Below the pieces are notes generated by a model. That model was not told the DNA's origin and ran no database searches. It was given only the letters and a program-made list of their open reading frames with translations. From Brachynemurus nebulosus (lineage: Eukaryota; Arthropoda; Insecta; Neuroptera; Myrmeleontidae): a DNA stretch of 64,000 nucleotides. Within the stretch, counting starts at the first letter, position 1, and every line of letters begins with the position of its first letter. Shown here piece by piece: positions 46,490 through 58,785 of this stretch. The position numbers were made by a program, and so were the translations under genes. Location of the stretch: positions 20,432,598 through 20,496,597 of the forward strand of contig JAPWDM010000008.1 of the NCBI GenBank assembly GCA_035578155.1, given 5' to 3'.

Positions 46490-47969
46490 ATAAATATTTT
46501 CTTTGAATTTTGATTTGACATTTTTTTTTACACTTTTCATAAGGTCGACTCTGTTAAATAATATATAGGTAATTTTTATGCATATAAACGCCCGAGATAC
46601 ATATAATTTGATTTACTCTCAGCTAACGCATCGATATCGGTATCGGTATCGTCGATTATTTACCACAATAATCGGTATCGGTATCGTATCGGTAAAATTA
46701 AGTATCGTTACATCCCTAATTTTTTTCCTTTGAATGGCATTTCTTTCTTTAATTATTCCTTTGTCAAAACATATTTTCCTACTTTCCTATAACGAAAATT
46801 TATCTTCAAATCTTGGTGGTATACTAACATTTTAAAATAAGCATTGTAACCTCTCATTCCCCTATAAAAGTCAACAACAATATCTTTCATTTTTGGTGTA
46901 TAGAAACAAACACACTAAATTATATTACAACATTTCTTATGCGCGTCTTTGTGAATGATACAAATATTTAGAATTTTCTACCCAAAAAAAAATTTATGTA
47001 TGTCTGAAACGTGATTATAATTTCTAATGGAAATAAAAAAATATGTGAGTTAACGACGCCTCTGTACGAAACGAACCAGCGGATACGAAATTATGAAATA
47101 CAGAAACTGATGTACATGAAAAAGTCAGAATGGGAGAAAAAAAATGAAATCAGCGTTTCACTGACTGGCTTCTTGGTTGGCAGTCGACAGCAGCGTTGTT
47201 GATTGCAAACTTTTTTGTTTTTATTTTGCATATAGATTAGGTTGTTCTTGGTATATAACGCGCTTTTGATTACGTTTACGCGTTACAATGTTGGTACCAC
47301 TTTTTTTTTTTGTTTCTTATAACATGTTAATCACTTCATTCGCTTTATTCCTTCAAGGAAGAAAGTGAAATAAAATAAAGTAAGTACAATAGCACAGCTA
47401 CAAGGAAAATTAGAAAATAAACGCTTTTTTCTAGATATCGAAGAAAAAAATTTGGAATTCTTATAATTTCGTCAGGATATTTGACAGTATCAAGGAATAA
47501 TTTACCATAATTTTTAATAATTTGTAATAAAAAAAATTATTATGCTAATTCATTCTAATTATTTTTCATTTAAAAAAATTAATCTTTTTGCTGTTAATCA
47601 CGTGATCAGAAATGGGCTGTAATGTCATATTCTCATGTTTCAATTGATTATCCTACTCTGATGAAAGTAACTACAGAAGTTAATCTAAAAAATCAAATTT
47701 TTTTGCTATCAAATGGGTGGAATTTAAAAAAACGGTTGCCGAAAAATTTCACTAACATTAGTTTTATATATACAATGTAAAAAATGAGTGTAAAATTACT
47801 GTTATTATAGTCGTAATATTACTATTATTATAATAGTAAAATTTACTAGTTTCAATTAAATAGTAAAATTTACGCCAAAAATATGTTTTCGTCATTTTTA
47901 CATATTTGAAGTGTAATTTTACGTAACGGATATGTACCTAATTACGGTTATTTTACACAACTGGAGATG
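46490..47969. other. Intergenic DNA with a TATCGG-repeat fragment
   Basis: Near 46629-46720, repeated tatcggtatcggtatcg words end in gtatcgttacatccctaa, a pattern seen at the ends of dispersed repeats in many insects. The remainder is AT-rich and carries no supported gene. Confidence 0.4.
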
Positions 47970-48169
47970 TATTCTTACAAGGGGAGTATCAAACATGGGA
48001 ATCACAGATTTGGGAGAAATTAATATATGTTGTGGAATATATTTCTCTGACTATTGTAGTGATAATAATTTAGGCCAATGCGACTTTATTTAGAAATTAA
48101 ACGCAGGAAAAATTTCGAATAACATATCGTGTTTGATATGTACCAGTTAGTTGGTATTGTCTACAACAA

Positions 48170-48270
48170 GGGCCTCTGGTGGTGTGGTTAGTGTTTGCTC
48201 TCATGTATGTAACTTTTTTAATTTACAGACGGAAAGGTTCTGTGTTCGAATCTATACCTTTCCAACATAA
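48170..48270 (+). other. tRNA-like pol III box pair in left foldback arm
   Basis: ggtggtgtggttagtgttt (A-box-like) is followed about 50 bp later by tGTTCGAATCt (B-box-like). A gtctg/cagac stem brackets a T-rich loop resembling a tRNA with an intron. The T arm does not pair well. Probably a decayed SINE head. Confidence 0.35.
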
Positions 48271-48732
48271 ATAATTCTCTTTTCAATTTTTTTTAACTTT
48301 TTCAATATAGTACAATGGGTACATTAATTACATTGAGGATGCTATAATTTTTTTTAAAAGGAGATATGGTATTCTTTTTTATGTCATTATTATAAAAAAA
48401 ATTTACAATTGCCATTGCTTTAAATAAGAATAAAATGAAGAATGTCTAAAAATAGTATAAATAATTTATAATAAAAATCGCCTTAATTGTATGTAAAAAA
48501 AAAATTCAGTAATTTAAAATTTACGATAAAATTACTGTTACATATAATGACAACATGTACAAAAAATATTATATTTCCTTTTTCAGAAAATAATTATAGT
48601 ATAATAATGACATAAAAAAGAATACCACATCTCCATTTAAAGAAAGAATTATAGCATCGTCAATGTAATTGACCATTGTACAATATTGAAAAAATTAAAA
48701 AAAAAATTGAAAAGAGAATTATTTATGTTGGC

Positions 48733-48836
48733 AAGGCATAGATTCGAACATAGAACCTTTCCGTCTGTATATTAAAAAAAGTTACATACATGAGACCAGA
48801 CACTAACCACACCACCAGCGGCCCTTGTTGCAGACA
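48733..48836 (-). other. tRNA-like pol III box pair in right foldback arm
   Basis: Inverse copy of the 48170 stretch, with gatTCGAACatagaacc (B-box complement) and cactaaccacaccacca (A-box complement). Because it is duplicated by the foldback it is not independent evidence. Confidence 0.35.
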
Positions 48837-49025
48837 ATACCAACTAACTGATACATATCAAACACGATATGTTATTCGAAATTTTTCGTGCGTTTAATTT
48901 CTGAATAAAGTCGCATTGGCCTAAATTATTATCACTACAATATTCAGAGAAATATATTCCACAACATATATTAATTTCTCCCAAATCCGTCATTCCCATG
49001 TTTGATACTCCCCTTGTTAGATACA

Positions 49026-50678
49026 TAAATCTGACAAGTAAAGGTCCCGAGGCCGGACCTATCGATTTCGATGAAACTTAAATATATTGTAGAACACTAA
49101 AAACTAAGGGACACGTATTTTTTTTTATCTGCGGAAAAACGGTTTGAAGGGGTGAAATCGCCCTCCAAAAATTGGGGTAAAAATTTAATTTTTCAAATAT
49201 CTCGAAAACAGTAAGAGATAGAGCAAAAGTTTAAATTGGCGATATTGGTCTTTTTTAAAGAGCTATCTATTGATATGCAATTTGTTCATATTACATCAAC
49301 AGGGGTGGTTGGGGGTTAAAATTTGGGGGTTAATTTTGCAAAAAGGGGGTGAAAAATAAACAATATAAAAATTTAGTTTACAGATTTGAAATCTACGTCG
49401 AAAAATCTAATTGACCTATTTTTGTTCAATGCCCTAATATTAAGTCTAGGGGTAGTTAACTAGAGGGTGACTATGTCGAATAGTCGTACAATTTGGGTAT
49501 TTCAAGAAGTTCTTCTTCATGGAAAATAGCTTAAGACAATTAGAATAACGTAGAAATGAAATTCTCGAATTCAAATTTGAGCTTGAGCAGCATTGGTGAG
49601 GGGGTGAGTCACCCTCTTAAATTACATACTAGTTTATATACACTAATTTTTGCTATTAACACACTGATAGTGGGTAAAATAATGTCACAATAAGTGGTTC
49701 TGAAGTTGGACTATCATATGTAAGGTCTTTATTAGGTTTGTTTTTTAATGGATATTATAGTCTTCCTTATCGAAAATTATCGATACCGAAAATTACATAA
49801 CCTAACCTAAAATAACGAAACCTAATAAAAACCTTACATACGATAGTCTAACTTCAGAACGATCTATTGTGACATTATTACCCCCTGTCAGTGTGTTAAT
49901 TAGTTTATGTAAACTAGTATGTAATTTAAGAGAGTGACTCACCCCCTCTCCAATGTTGCTCAAACTCAATTTTGAATTCGAGAATTTTATTTTAGTCCAA
50001 CTTCAGAACCACTTATTGTGACATTATTTTACCCACTATCAGTGTGTTAATAGCAAAAATTAGTGTATATAAACTAGTATGTAATTTAAGAGGGTGACTC
50101 ACTCCCTCTCCAATGTTGCTCAAACTCAATTTTGAATTCGAGAATTTCATTTCTACGTTATTCTAATTGTCTTAAGCTATTTTCCATGAAGAAGAACTTC
50201 TTGAAATACCTAAATAGTACGATTATTCGACATAGTCACCCTCTAGTTAACTACCCCTAGACTTAATATTAGGATATTGAGCAAAAACAGGTCAATTAGA
50301 TTTTTTGACGTAGATTTCAAATCTGTAAACAAAATTTTTATATTGTTTATTTTTCACCCCGTTTTTGCAAAAGTAACCCCCAAATTTTAACCCCCAACCA
50401 CCCCTGTTGATGTAATTTGAACAAATTGCATATCAATAGATAGCTCTTTAAAAAAGAGTAATATCGCCAATTTAAACTTTTGCTCTATCTCTTACTGTTT
50501 TCGAGATATTTGAAAAATTAAATTTTTACCCCAATTTTTGGAGGGCGATTTCACCCCTTCAAACCGTTTTTCCGCAGATAAAAAAAAATACGTGTCCCTT
50601 AGTTTTTAGTGTTCTACAACATATTTAAGTTTCATCAAAATCGATAGGTCCGGCCTCGGGACCTTTACTTGTGAGATT
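49026..50678. mobile_element. Foldback element 2 (arms about 650-715 bp)
   Basis: The ends AAGTAAAGGTCCCGAGGCC (49036) and its complement (50651-50669 region) start near-identical inverse arms: left 49026 to about 49745, right about 49815 to 50678. The loop (about 49746-49814) includes tatcgataccgaaaattaca and taacctaacctaaaataacg. The right arm contains an extra tandem duplication of about 170 bp (49835-50003 resembles 50005-50145 and onward). Non-coding. No transposase was found. Confidence 0.8.
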
Positions 50679-51613
50679 TTACTACTATAATTATGTAATA
50701 TTGCATTCTTTTTACCGTAATTTACCGGTATTACGTGAGTGATTCTGCACAATTGTTTAACTTTAGATAAACAAATTTCTCTAAAGTTTAGAGAAATAAC
50801 CACATAGTGAGTGCATTACGGACCAATACCCATCCGCAATAACATCACACACATATGCACGGCCTCTACAGTTGTTCTGACTCTCACACACACGTTGTAT
50901 GATCGGACAATAAAGTGTTAAATTAAACTCATCAAATTAACATTATTACAAGAAAAAACATTTATTATTCATATATCCATAGATAACATAATATGTAAAT
51001 AGATATAACACTGACTATGAATTAAATGTCTCTATATTCATCCATTTCAACCCCCTCTTTTGTGCGGTGTACAATTTATATTGTGGCCTGACTCATTCAA
51101 CCCGCTTCGTCCTGGCCAGTGGCACCTACTTCCGTTTGTTGCGCGGGTCATTCGAATGGAACATCATTATAAATGAAATATCTAATTCATGCGTACATAT
51201 GTAGTTAGAGTGATCAACAATATGGAACTTTATGGAATTTTTTATAGGTATAGTTATTTATTTAGCCATGTGTGTTCACTGTATGAATTAAAGTAACTCT
51301 GTGTACCGGAAATACGTATTAGTTTTTGATAAAAAGTAAATTATATATATAAATGTGCAAATTGTAATAGAGTTTTAACCCGCATTTTAGTTCTTAGTTG
51401 ATATCAAAACATAATAATAAAAATTAGTAGCAAAAAAAAAGTTGATTAGTGCTTTGTCCAGTTATGCATCCGACCATGGAAGGAACGGAAAGACATGTGT
51501 TTCTAAGGATGCGTATTTTATCTTATTACTAAACTTAAGGACCGATCAGACCAAGACGGTCAGTTTGCGGACTAAGTGGATGTCATATAATTATACTGCA
51601 CTTCACTTATACA
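50679..51613. other. AT-rich intergenic DNA
   Basis: A short CA-rich stretch near 50845-50895. No gene was recognised. Confidence 0.45.
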
Positions 51614-51824
51614 CGGAGAGAAAATTCCTTTAAAAATTACTGTGCTCATACTACAATCGACGTGTAACAGGCGAAAATATTCAATTTTGTACGATAAAAT
51701 TATAAAAATTATAGTTATATTATTGTAATTTTTATAATTTTACCGTACAAAAATTGGATATGTTCGCCTGTTACACGTCGATTGTAATATGAGCACAGTA
51801 ATTTTTATAGGAATTTTCTCTCCG
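51614..51824. mobile_element. Hairpin MITE, 211 bp
   Basis: CGGAGAGAAAATTCCT and about 100 bp inward are mirrored on the other side with a handful of mismatches (shared internal words acaatcgacgtgtaacagg, gtgctcata). The whole element is one long hairpin. Confidence 0.8.
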
Positions 51825-52431
51825 CAATAATTTCTAATCACAATTAAAGTCGAGTGGATTTAAATTTTGACACGTGTTTTGGTCAGTTTGTCACGTTTTA
51901 GCTCTTATGTCAAGTATGCAATATAATTTCTTAATTACTGTTCCGGGAAGCCGTACCGGTCTGTCCTCACACTATTCTTACATTAAAACCCTAAAGAACC
52001 AAGAAGACCAAAAATTTGGATGGAAAATTTCCAGACCTAGATTTTTTATCCAGACTTTTTTTTTGTACCTCTATGTACCTAAGTACGTATGTTGAATATC
52101 TTCAGATCTAGTGAAGAAAAATTAAATCAAGCTTTAAATAATTCTATTTGCGGGGCATTAAAAGGAGCAAAATTTTGACACATTTTGATCAGTGGTTCTG
52201 AAGTTTTCACCATTTTGAAATTTTTAGAAAAGTCGAAAATTTTTGATTTTTTTCAATGTTCTCCGAATCTTTTTTATGAAAATCGATATAACTTACACCA
52301 GTGTTTTTCAACCTTTTCCATGGCGCGACCCCCTTAGTATGGAAATATATTTCGCGACCTCCTACCCTCCGCTATTACCAACTTTTATTTTTTTATGTCA
52401 TAAATATCGAATCCGTTCATTCTATGTTCTA

Positions 52432-53228
52432 CAGTAGCCGTCCAAGTTAGTCACTTCCGAGATAATCACACTTCGAGTGAAATAGACATACACATACGTC
52501 ATCCACACACTATGTTTACTCTTGTCTATACGCACATATGCGTCACATGTAATACTTGCATACGCACTACATACATACCCCGTGTACCTGCCGTGTGGTA
52601 CTTTGTAAGGTAGCTACCGTGTAATGTGTGTCGTGTGTGATACGTATGTACGTATATTAGTCTAGAGTGAAGACACTGGTCCCCACAAACGAGATCACTC
52701 ATTTTTTATAGTGGGCTCTAGTACACACTACATCGTCAAAAGTATGGTGACACCTTGACTCAGGGGGTGCCCACACTTTTGAAGCGGTACTGTACTTAAT
52801 GTTGTGGTACACTGCTGTGTCAAAAGTGTGGGACCCCCCGGGTCAAGGTGTCGCCATACTTTTGACGACGTAGTGTGTGCTAGAACACACTATAAAAAAC
52901 TGGGAACGAGTTTGTGTGGACCAATGTCCTCACTATTCATACTAATTTAAATAATAAATATTTGTAATGTCTTTTTCTAAAAATTGAAATATGTGACGTA
53001 ATTATGACGTAGATGGCGAATTGCGCAAAAAAAATCTTATTTTGGGTTCAAATGTAATGTACCTTTCTCTGTCTACTTTGACTTGAACATAACTTTTTAT
53101 AATAATATTGTTGAAAAAAAAAACCAATTTGTTATGTTAACTAAATGTTTACCCCACCTGACGGACGTCTATGACTTCCAAGATAGTCACTAGAGGAACA
53201 TTTGTGTGACTATCTTGAACGGCTACTG
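52432..53228. mobile_element. Tc1-like TIR element nested in the hAT
   Basis: CAGTAGCCGTCCAAGTTAGT at 52432 is mirrored at 53228, with about 24 bp of terminal repeat and TA on both sides (52430-52431, 53229-53230). Starting with CAGT next to TA is usual for Tc1-type elements. No transposase frame, so non-autonomous. Confidence 0.7.
52666..52945. mobile_element. Foldback MITE nested in the Tc1-like element
   Basis: Arms of about 120 bp. gtgaagacactggtccccac at the left is mirrored by gtggaccaatgtcctcac at the right; the inner core gtcaaaagtatggtgacacc is also mirrored. The loop is around 52800. Confidence 0.75.
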
Positions 53229-53549
53229 TAATTATTTTCATAGTTAGGTATCGATTATATACGTAATTAAGGACTTGAAACAGGCGTATTTTTATATCGA
53301 CATCGAAATTGACGACTTATAGTAGCTTCTGAAGGCGCACGTGGCGTAAAAAGTGACATGCGCACGTGCGACGGTCGTCACCGTTTAACACTTCCGAGAG
53401 TAATCCATTTGAATTCTTTGAATTGTGAATTCACAATTTATTCACAATTCTTTGAATTGTGAATAAATTTATTGAATTGCCTTGTTTAGTAGTTGCTCAC
53501 TTATTATTGTTTAATATTCAAAATTCTATGCTCATTGTAATTATTGAAA

Positions 53550-53696
53550 ATGGATAAGTTTTTGGAAACATATGCACAACCGTCAACTTCAAGTTCCAAT
53601 GAGAGTAATAAAACAATACCAAAGAAAAAGTGTCTATATGACGACAATTATTTAAGATTCGGATTTACTGTTATTGAAAATAAGTCGCAATTTTGA
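53550..53696 (+). pseudogene. hAT transposase N-terminal fragment (ZBED5/Zaphod-like)
   Basis: 48 codons, then TGA. It starts MDKFLETYAQPSTSSSNESN and ends CLYDDNYLRFGFTVIENKSQ plus F. The pattern K-x-x-x-Y-D-D-x-Y-L-x-F-G-F-T-x-I is what I recall from the N-terminus of ZBED5/Zaphod-like hAT transposases, just ahead of the C-P-x-C-x-x-C BED-type zinc finger. The zinc finger, the catalytic domain and the dimerisation region are missing, leaving a deletion derivative. The assignment is by recall, supported by the hAT termini and 8-bp duplication around it. Confidence 0.65.
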
Positions 53697-53993
53697 AACT
53701 TTATCACGCAAAAGTATGAAAGAGTGGTTTTATTTTTAAAGTAGGTACTACAACCCTCTTAGAAAGGCTTCTGGACCCCCCCCAGGGGGTCGCGACCCAC
53801 AGGTTGAAAAACACTGACTTACACGATAGGTGTAACAAAAGGTTTTATTGTCTTAAAGGCAAAATTTGTTTCATAAGTTCCGTCATTTAGGAGAATTTCT
53901 GATTCTTTTTGTGTATTTTTCAAAACTCTTTTCTTTCATATCAGAAGTCAAGGTAGAAATCGTAGCAGATTTCCAATCGGCAATCGAATCTTG

Positions 53994-54640
53994 GGGATGA
54001 AAATTTATGAAAGGTAAAATTTTGCATAGGGCCACAGGGGTCCTTTAATAGTGTGAATGAGAGGGAGAATTTTTGTAAAAATTTATCCATTAAGGGTGTA
54101 AGATAGGGGATGAAAATTTATATAGAAAACCGCTGGGTTTAGAAACGTAAAATTTTGTACAAAGGTTCCTTTAGTAACGCAAGCAAGCATCAACAGTGGA
54201 TTTTTAGAATTTCGTTTCTTAAGGGGTTAAAATAGGAGATGAAAATTTATATAGAAATTATTGAGTCTAGAAACGTGAAATTCTACAAAGGGATTCTTTA
54301 TATAATGTAGGCGAGCACCAATAAGGGGTTTTAGAAATTCATCCCCTAACAGGATAAAATAGGGGGTTAAAATTTATTTAAAAATCCTACTGGGTAAAAT
54401 TTTGTACAGGATTTCCTTATGTATCGTAGGTGAGCTCTAAGATGGGATATTTGGAATTTTATTCCGTAAGGATATAAAATAAGGGATGAAAATTTATGTA
54501 GAAAACCATTGAGTCTAGAAACGTGAAATTCTGCACAGGGTTTTTTTTTAGTAAAGTAAGCGAGTACCAAGTGCAGATTTTTAAAATTTCATTGCCTAAA
54601 GCGGTAGGACAATGTTTGAAAATTTATATGGAAACTAGTT
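53994..54640. repeat. Tandem array, about 122-bp unit
   Basis: The marker ggatgaaaatttatatagaa recurs at about 53996, 54108, 54235, 54362, 54483 and 54610 (spacing 112-127 bp), with shared words gaaacgtgaaattctgcaca and gtaagcgagcaccaa. Five to six diverged units of an old satellite-like repeat. Confidence 0.75.
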
Positions 54641-54874
54641 TTTGTTGATGAAATCATCCGTGTGGAGTCGATAACGACATAGTAAGTGTACGTAATCATT
54701 TACTCAACTTTCAGTGACTCTAGCGGATGAAGTCGTAGACAAAACCTATTATATTAGAGCTAGTATAAAAAAAAATTAATATTAAATTCGTGGTAATTTA
54801 GGCTGTCAGTCGCTGTAATCTCTTATATGCAAACCTATATATTTTTTCTTCTAAATAATTAAACAACGGTAAAA
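54641..54874. other. AT-rich DNA, no feature seen
   Basis: No feature was recognised. Confidence 0.4.
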
Positions 54875-54967
54875 ATACCTAAATAAAAAATTAATTAAAA
54901 AAAATCAAAAAATCCGACTGCGTTTAAAGTAAACTGAAGTGGTGTAAACAAGATGGAATAGAGAAAT

Positions 54968-55300
54968 ACCCCTGTCGCAGCATCCTGCATAACATAGCGA
55001 ATTTCCGTTTATAAAAATCCGTTTTTCTGTGATTTTTCACCCTTTTAAGTGATTTTTCCTCCTCTTTCTAATGGTGTAAATAAATGTCAAAAAAATTTTT
55101 AACTTTAGAAAATTTTGGCAAAAAACTAATTTTTTTCACGAAAAATGGTCAAAAAAACCATGTTCTAGGCATCCGACATGGCTGGCTAACGAATTTGTCC
55201 AACGGTGTGGGACTAAATATAAATTTAATACATAAATTTTAGTGAATATTATTTTTGGTTTCTAGGGACCCCCAAAACAAATTTCTATTATAGTCTCGGG
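54968..55300 (+). mobile_element. TAGCGAATTTCC-family repeat, copy e
   Basis: The head CCCCTGTCGCAGCATCCTGC and core are present, the (TA)n is absent, and the tail is lost after tagtctcgggag. Confidence 0.6.
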
Positions 55301-55466
55301 AGATTTATTTCGGAGCTCTAAAAAATAGAACTTTCTTCGGAACCCTAAAAAACGGCATATAAGTAACATACAAACATATACATATGTATGACGTATATGA
55401 CTTATATACAATCTATCTTCCTGTACCACAAACACATTCTTTCATATAATTATGCATATAGGTATA

Positions 55467-56057
<591 letters not shown>

Positions 56058-56250
56058 AAGAATGAATAAAAAGTAAAGTAGTCGGAGGCATACCTGTTGT
56101 ACCAAGTTAAATAGAAAAGTTTGATGCCTCCGACTGCTTTACTTTTTATTCATTCTTCTTTTTCTCTATTTCATCTTGTTTACACCATTTCAGTTTATTT
56201 TAAACGCAGTCGGGTTTTTTGATTTTTTTTAATTAATTTTTTATTTATAA

Positions 56251-56907
56251 TTTATTACAATGAAGAAACAAATGGAACGTTACTATCTGGAATTATGAAT
56301 GGTGGTACTCTCTCTTATGTTAGTAGCAATTTTTAAATGGAGGAACAGAATAGTATAAAGACACCTTTACAAATAGTAACAGTTAAGAATGATATATTAG
56401 CTGACCAGGAACTCTGCTAGTTAGATAAAATACACCTAGTTATGGCAATTTTTCCAAAAAATAGCTCACACTTGACACCTTTTCGAAATTTTTATCTGCA
56501 GATAACATTTAAACAATTAAAATACACACATTCACAATTGTTTGCGCACAAACGAACCGCATAATTGTTCATTTATATACCTAATCATTAAATCCAATCA
56601 ACAGATACAAGTATGTACCTTCCATATTTTCTTTTTATAAAATTTTTCATTTAAATATAGTAATATGGAAACCTTTGAATGGTTTTAAACTATGTATGTT
56701 GTGTAATGTAAACAAACAAGGTCACACTAGTAATTGTGTAACAAATATCATGCTTAAATAATGAAAAATCTATTCTTATATACCTCAATTTTCCTAACAT
56801 TGACGTGCTGGAATGAATCATCCTCTCAACTCGTATAGTCAGGGAGCTGGTGGCAATTTCGGTATATGATTTCATCGTTGTTGATAGTAATTTATGTTAT
56901 GCAGTTT
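56251..56907. other. AT-rich DNA, no feature seen
   Basis: No gene or definite repeat was recognised. Confidence 0.45.
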
Positions 56908-57101
56908 GAAGGCCGGATCTAGGGGGGAGGCAGCGGAAGCACGTGCTCCGGGCGTCAGGTTTTGAGGGCGACAAAATAAAGAATTTGGAAAAAGCAGAAA
57001 GAAAAAGTTTGAAAGACGAAATTTATTTTTCTTTCTAGGGAGGACAGGCGCGCCATTTTTCAACGGTGCCCCGGGCGCCACTTAGGCTAAGTCCGGCCCT
57101 G
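56908..57101. mobile_element. hAT-like MITE with 8-bp target duplication
   Basis: The left end gaaggccggatctagg (decayed CAGGGCCGG) and right end taagtccggccctg bound a GC-rich block with gccccgggcgccac. The octamers TGCAGTTT (56900-56907) and TGTAGTTT (57102-57109) match at 7 of 8 positions. Confidence 0.65.
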
Positions 57102-57339
57102 TGTAGTTTACTTCTGTGTGAATAAGGAAAAACCAGAATGGAGCTGAGATGGTGAATTTCTTTGATAATAAATTTGTGGAAGGCAGTGCTACTGGTCCAC
57201 ATTGCTATATTTTTTTTAAAATAATTACGAACATGTAAAAAGAGTGGCCAGTATACTTCCTAGAAAGAAGAAATAAAAGAGCCAGACATAGAGACATCTG
57301 ATTTTAGCTACAATTCTAAAAATATTTTTATCACAACGA

Positions 57340-57780
57340 TCTGCATAACATAATGAATTTCCGGTTATAAAATTTACTTTTTCTCGAAAACTCGTTTACA
57401 TAGGGTAACGGCTCAAAGCTTCCCGTATCTGATTTTTGCCGCTCTTTACCATGATAAACAATATTTTAAAAATTTTTTAATTTTTACAAATTTCTTTACA
57501 AAAAAGTTATTTTTAGTACGAAAAATGTTCATTTTTTTCAAAAATTGGTTTAAATACGATAATGGTTCAAAAGTTTATGTGACTTTTTTCGCTCGTTATC
57601 ATGAATAAATAAAACGTGGAAAAACTTCTAGATTTCGGCAAATTTTGACAGAACGTTAATTTTAGCCAAACGAAAAATGTCAAAATACCTAGTTCTGGAG
57701 ATCGAACGTGTCCGGTTGACGAACTCATCAAAGCTTTCGGGATTTCCTGACGAGGAAATCATTTATATTTTTATATATCA
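57340..57780 (-). mobile_element. Diverged TAGCGAATTTCC-family relatives
   Basis: Words ctgcataacataatgaatttccggtta, tttctcgaaaactcgtttacatag and aacgtgtccggttgacgaac match the family core with many changes. The head is weak and there is no (TA)n. Confidence 0.4.
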
Positions 57781-57887
57781 CAAAAATCCCAAGAAATTAA
57801 ATTTTGAAACGCAACGGGAAAAGCTTCTGCCGCCTGCATTTTTTTGTCTTTAAAACTTAAAAAATTCTATTAGAATAAGAACCAGAG

Positions 57888-58776
57888 GTGTCCGGACAAT
57901 CGCCCCCAGTTTTATATTTTCGATGGTTGTAAAAAGGGTGTCCGGACAATCGCCACCACTGACAATCGTCCCCACTGACAATCGCCCCCAGTTTTATTAT
58001 TTTAGGTCGTTGTAGGGAGGAATTTGTCTCTACATATTATTTAACGAGAGGACATTAGTAATATAATTTTACAAGTTAGTTGTACACTGGAACAAAATAT
58101 TATATTAAAAAATGTATCAAATATTTTAAAACAGAAACTCATAATGTTTTTATTTGAATGTTGATATGAATTATTACTAATCCATACAAAGACGAAATGT
58201 GGAATTACTTACAGCATGGAATTACTTACAAATGTCGAACAAATGTTATAAATTCAAAAATGTTGCAGCTTTAACTATCGCGTCCAGGAAGCCGCATTTC
58301 TTTTTACATATCGTTAGCTGAGTATTGGTTTGTACCAAGTCAGTTTTTAAAAAAAAATTTTTCTGATGATGGTTTCGGCTTCCTCAATGCCCAAAACTAA
58401 CAAAACAACTATCTAGAAAAAATGTTTAAAAAGTTGACTTGGACAAACCAATACTCAGCTGACGATATTTCTGTATAACTTTTTAAATGACGTCAGTTAG
58501 ATAAAAGTTAATTTATTGGAATCTTTATATTTGCTTTTCTTACATACCGTCACACAATATTACCGTCTAAGTTTACTATTTTTCATCTACCTGTTGGATG
58601 TAAATACAGTGAGTCACACAGCCAGGTATAAACAAGCTAATATACTGGGGGCGATTGTCACTGGTGATAATTAACATCTGGTCAAATATAATGAGTCATA
58701 TTGCCAGGTATAAACAAATTTATGGGTTGGGGGCGATTGTCGCACTTTTTCAGTTGGGGGCGATTGTCATATATTC
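57888..58776. mobile_element. Element with subterminal GACAATCGCCCCC repeats
   Basis: An identical 9-bp flank GAACCAGAG at 57879-57887 and 58777-58785 brackets 889 bp. GACAATCGCCCCCAG or a close variant occurs four times near the left end (57895, 57945, 57961, 57977) and three times inverted near the right end (58645, 58727, 58754). A further inverted pair (ttagctgagtattggtttgt, 58312 and about 58440-58465) lies inside. No transposase frame. Clustered subterminal repeats are typical transposase-binding sites. Superfamily undetermined. Confidence 0.75.
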
Positions 58777-58785
58777 GAACCAGAG

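Larger units (their letters stand above)
47970..49028. mobile_element. Foldback element 1 (arms about 430 bp)
   Basis: The left arm 47970-48396 and right arm 48598-49028 are inverse copies with scattered differences (for example ggggagtatcaaacatggga at the left, its complement at the right). The 200-bp spacer is AT-rich. Both arms contain a tRNA-like stretch (see separate entries). The two arms explain the mirrored open frames in this region; neither is a real gene. Confidence 0.8.
52299..53816 (+). mobile_element. Deleted hAT element with 8-bp target duplication
   Basis: The ends are CAGTGTTTTTCAACC (52299) and its complement (53816), flanked by the identical octamer ACTTACAC (52291-52298, 53817-53824). 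Subterminal ggcgcgaccccct / agggggtcgcgaccc words are typical of the hAT branch that includes Zaphod-like elements. The interior retains a transposase N-terminus (53550-53696) and has been invaded by a Tc1-like element at 52432-53228. Confidence 0.85.
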
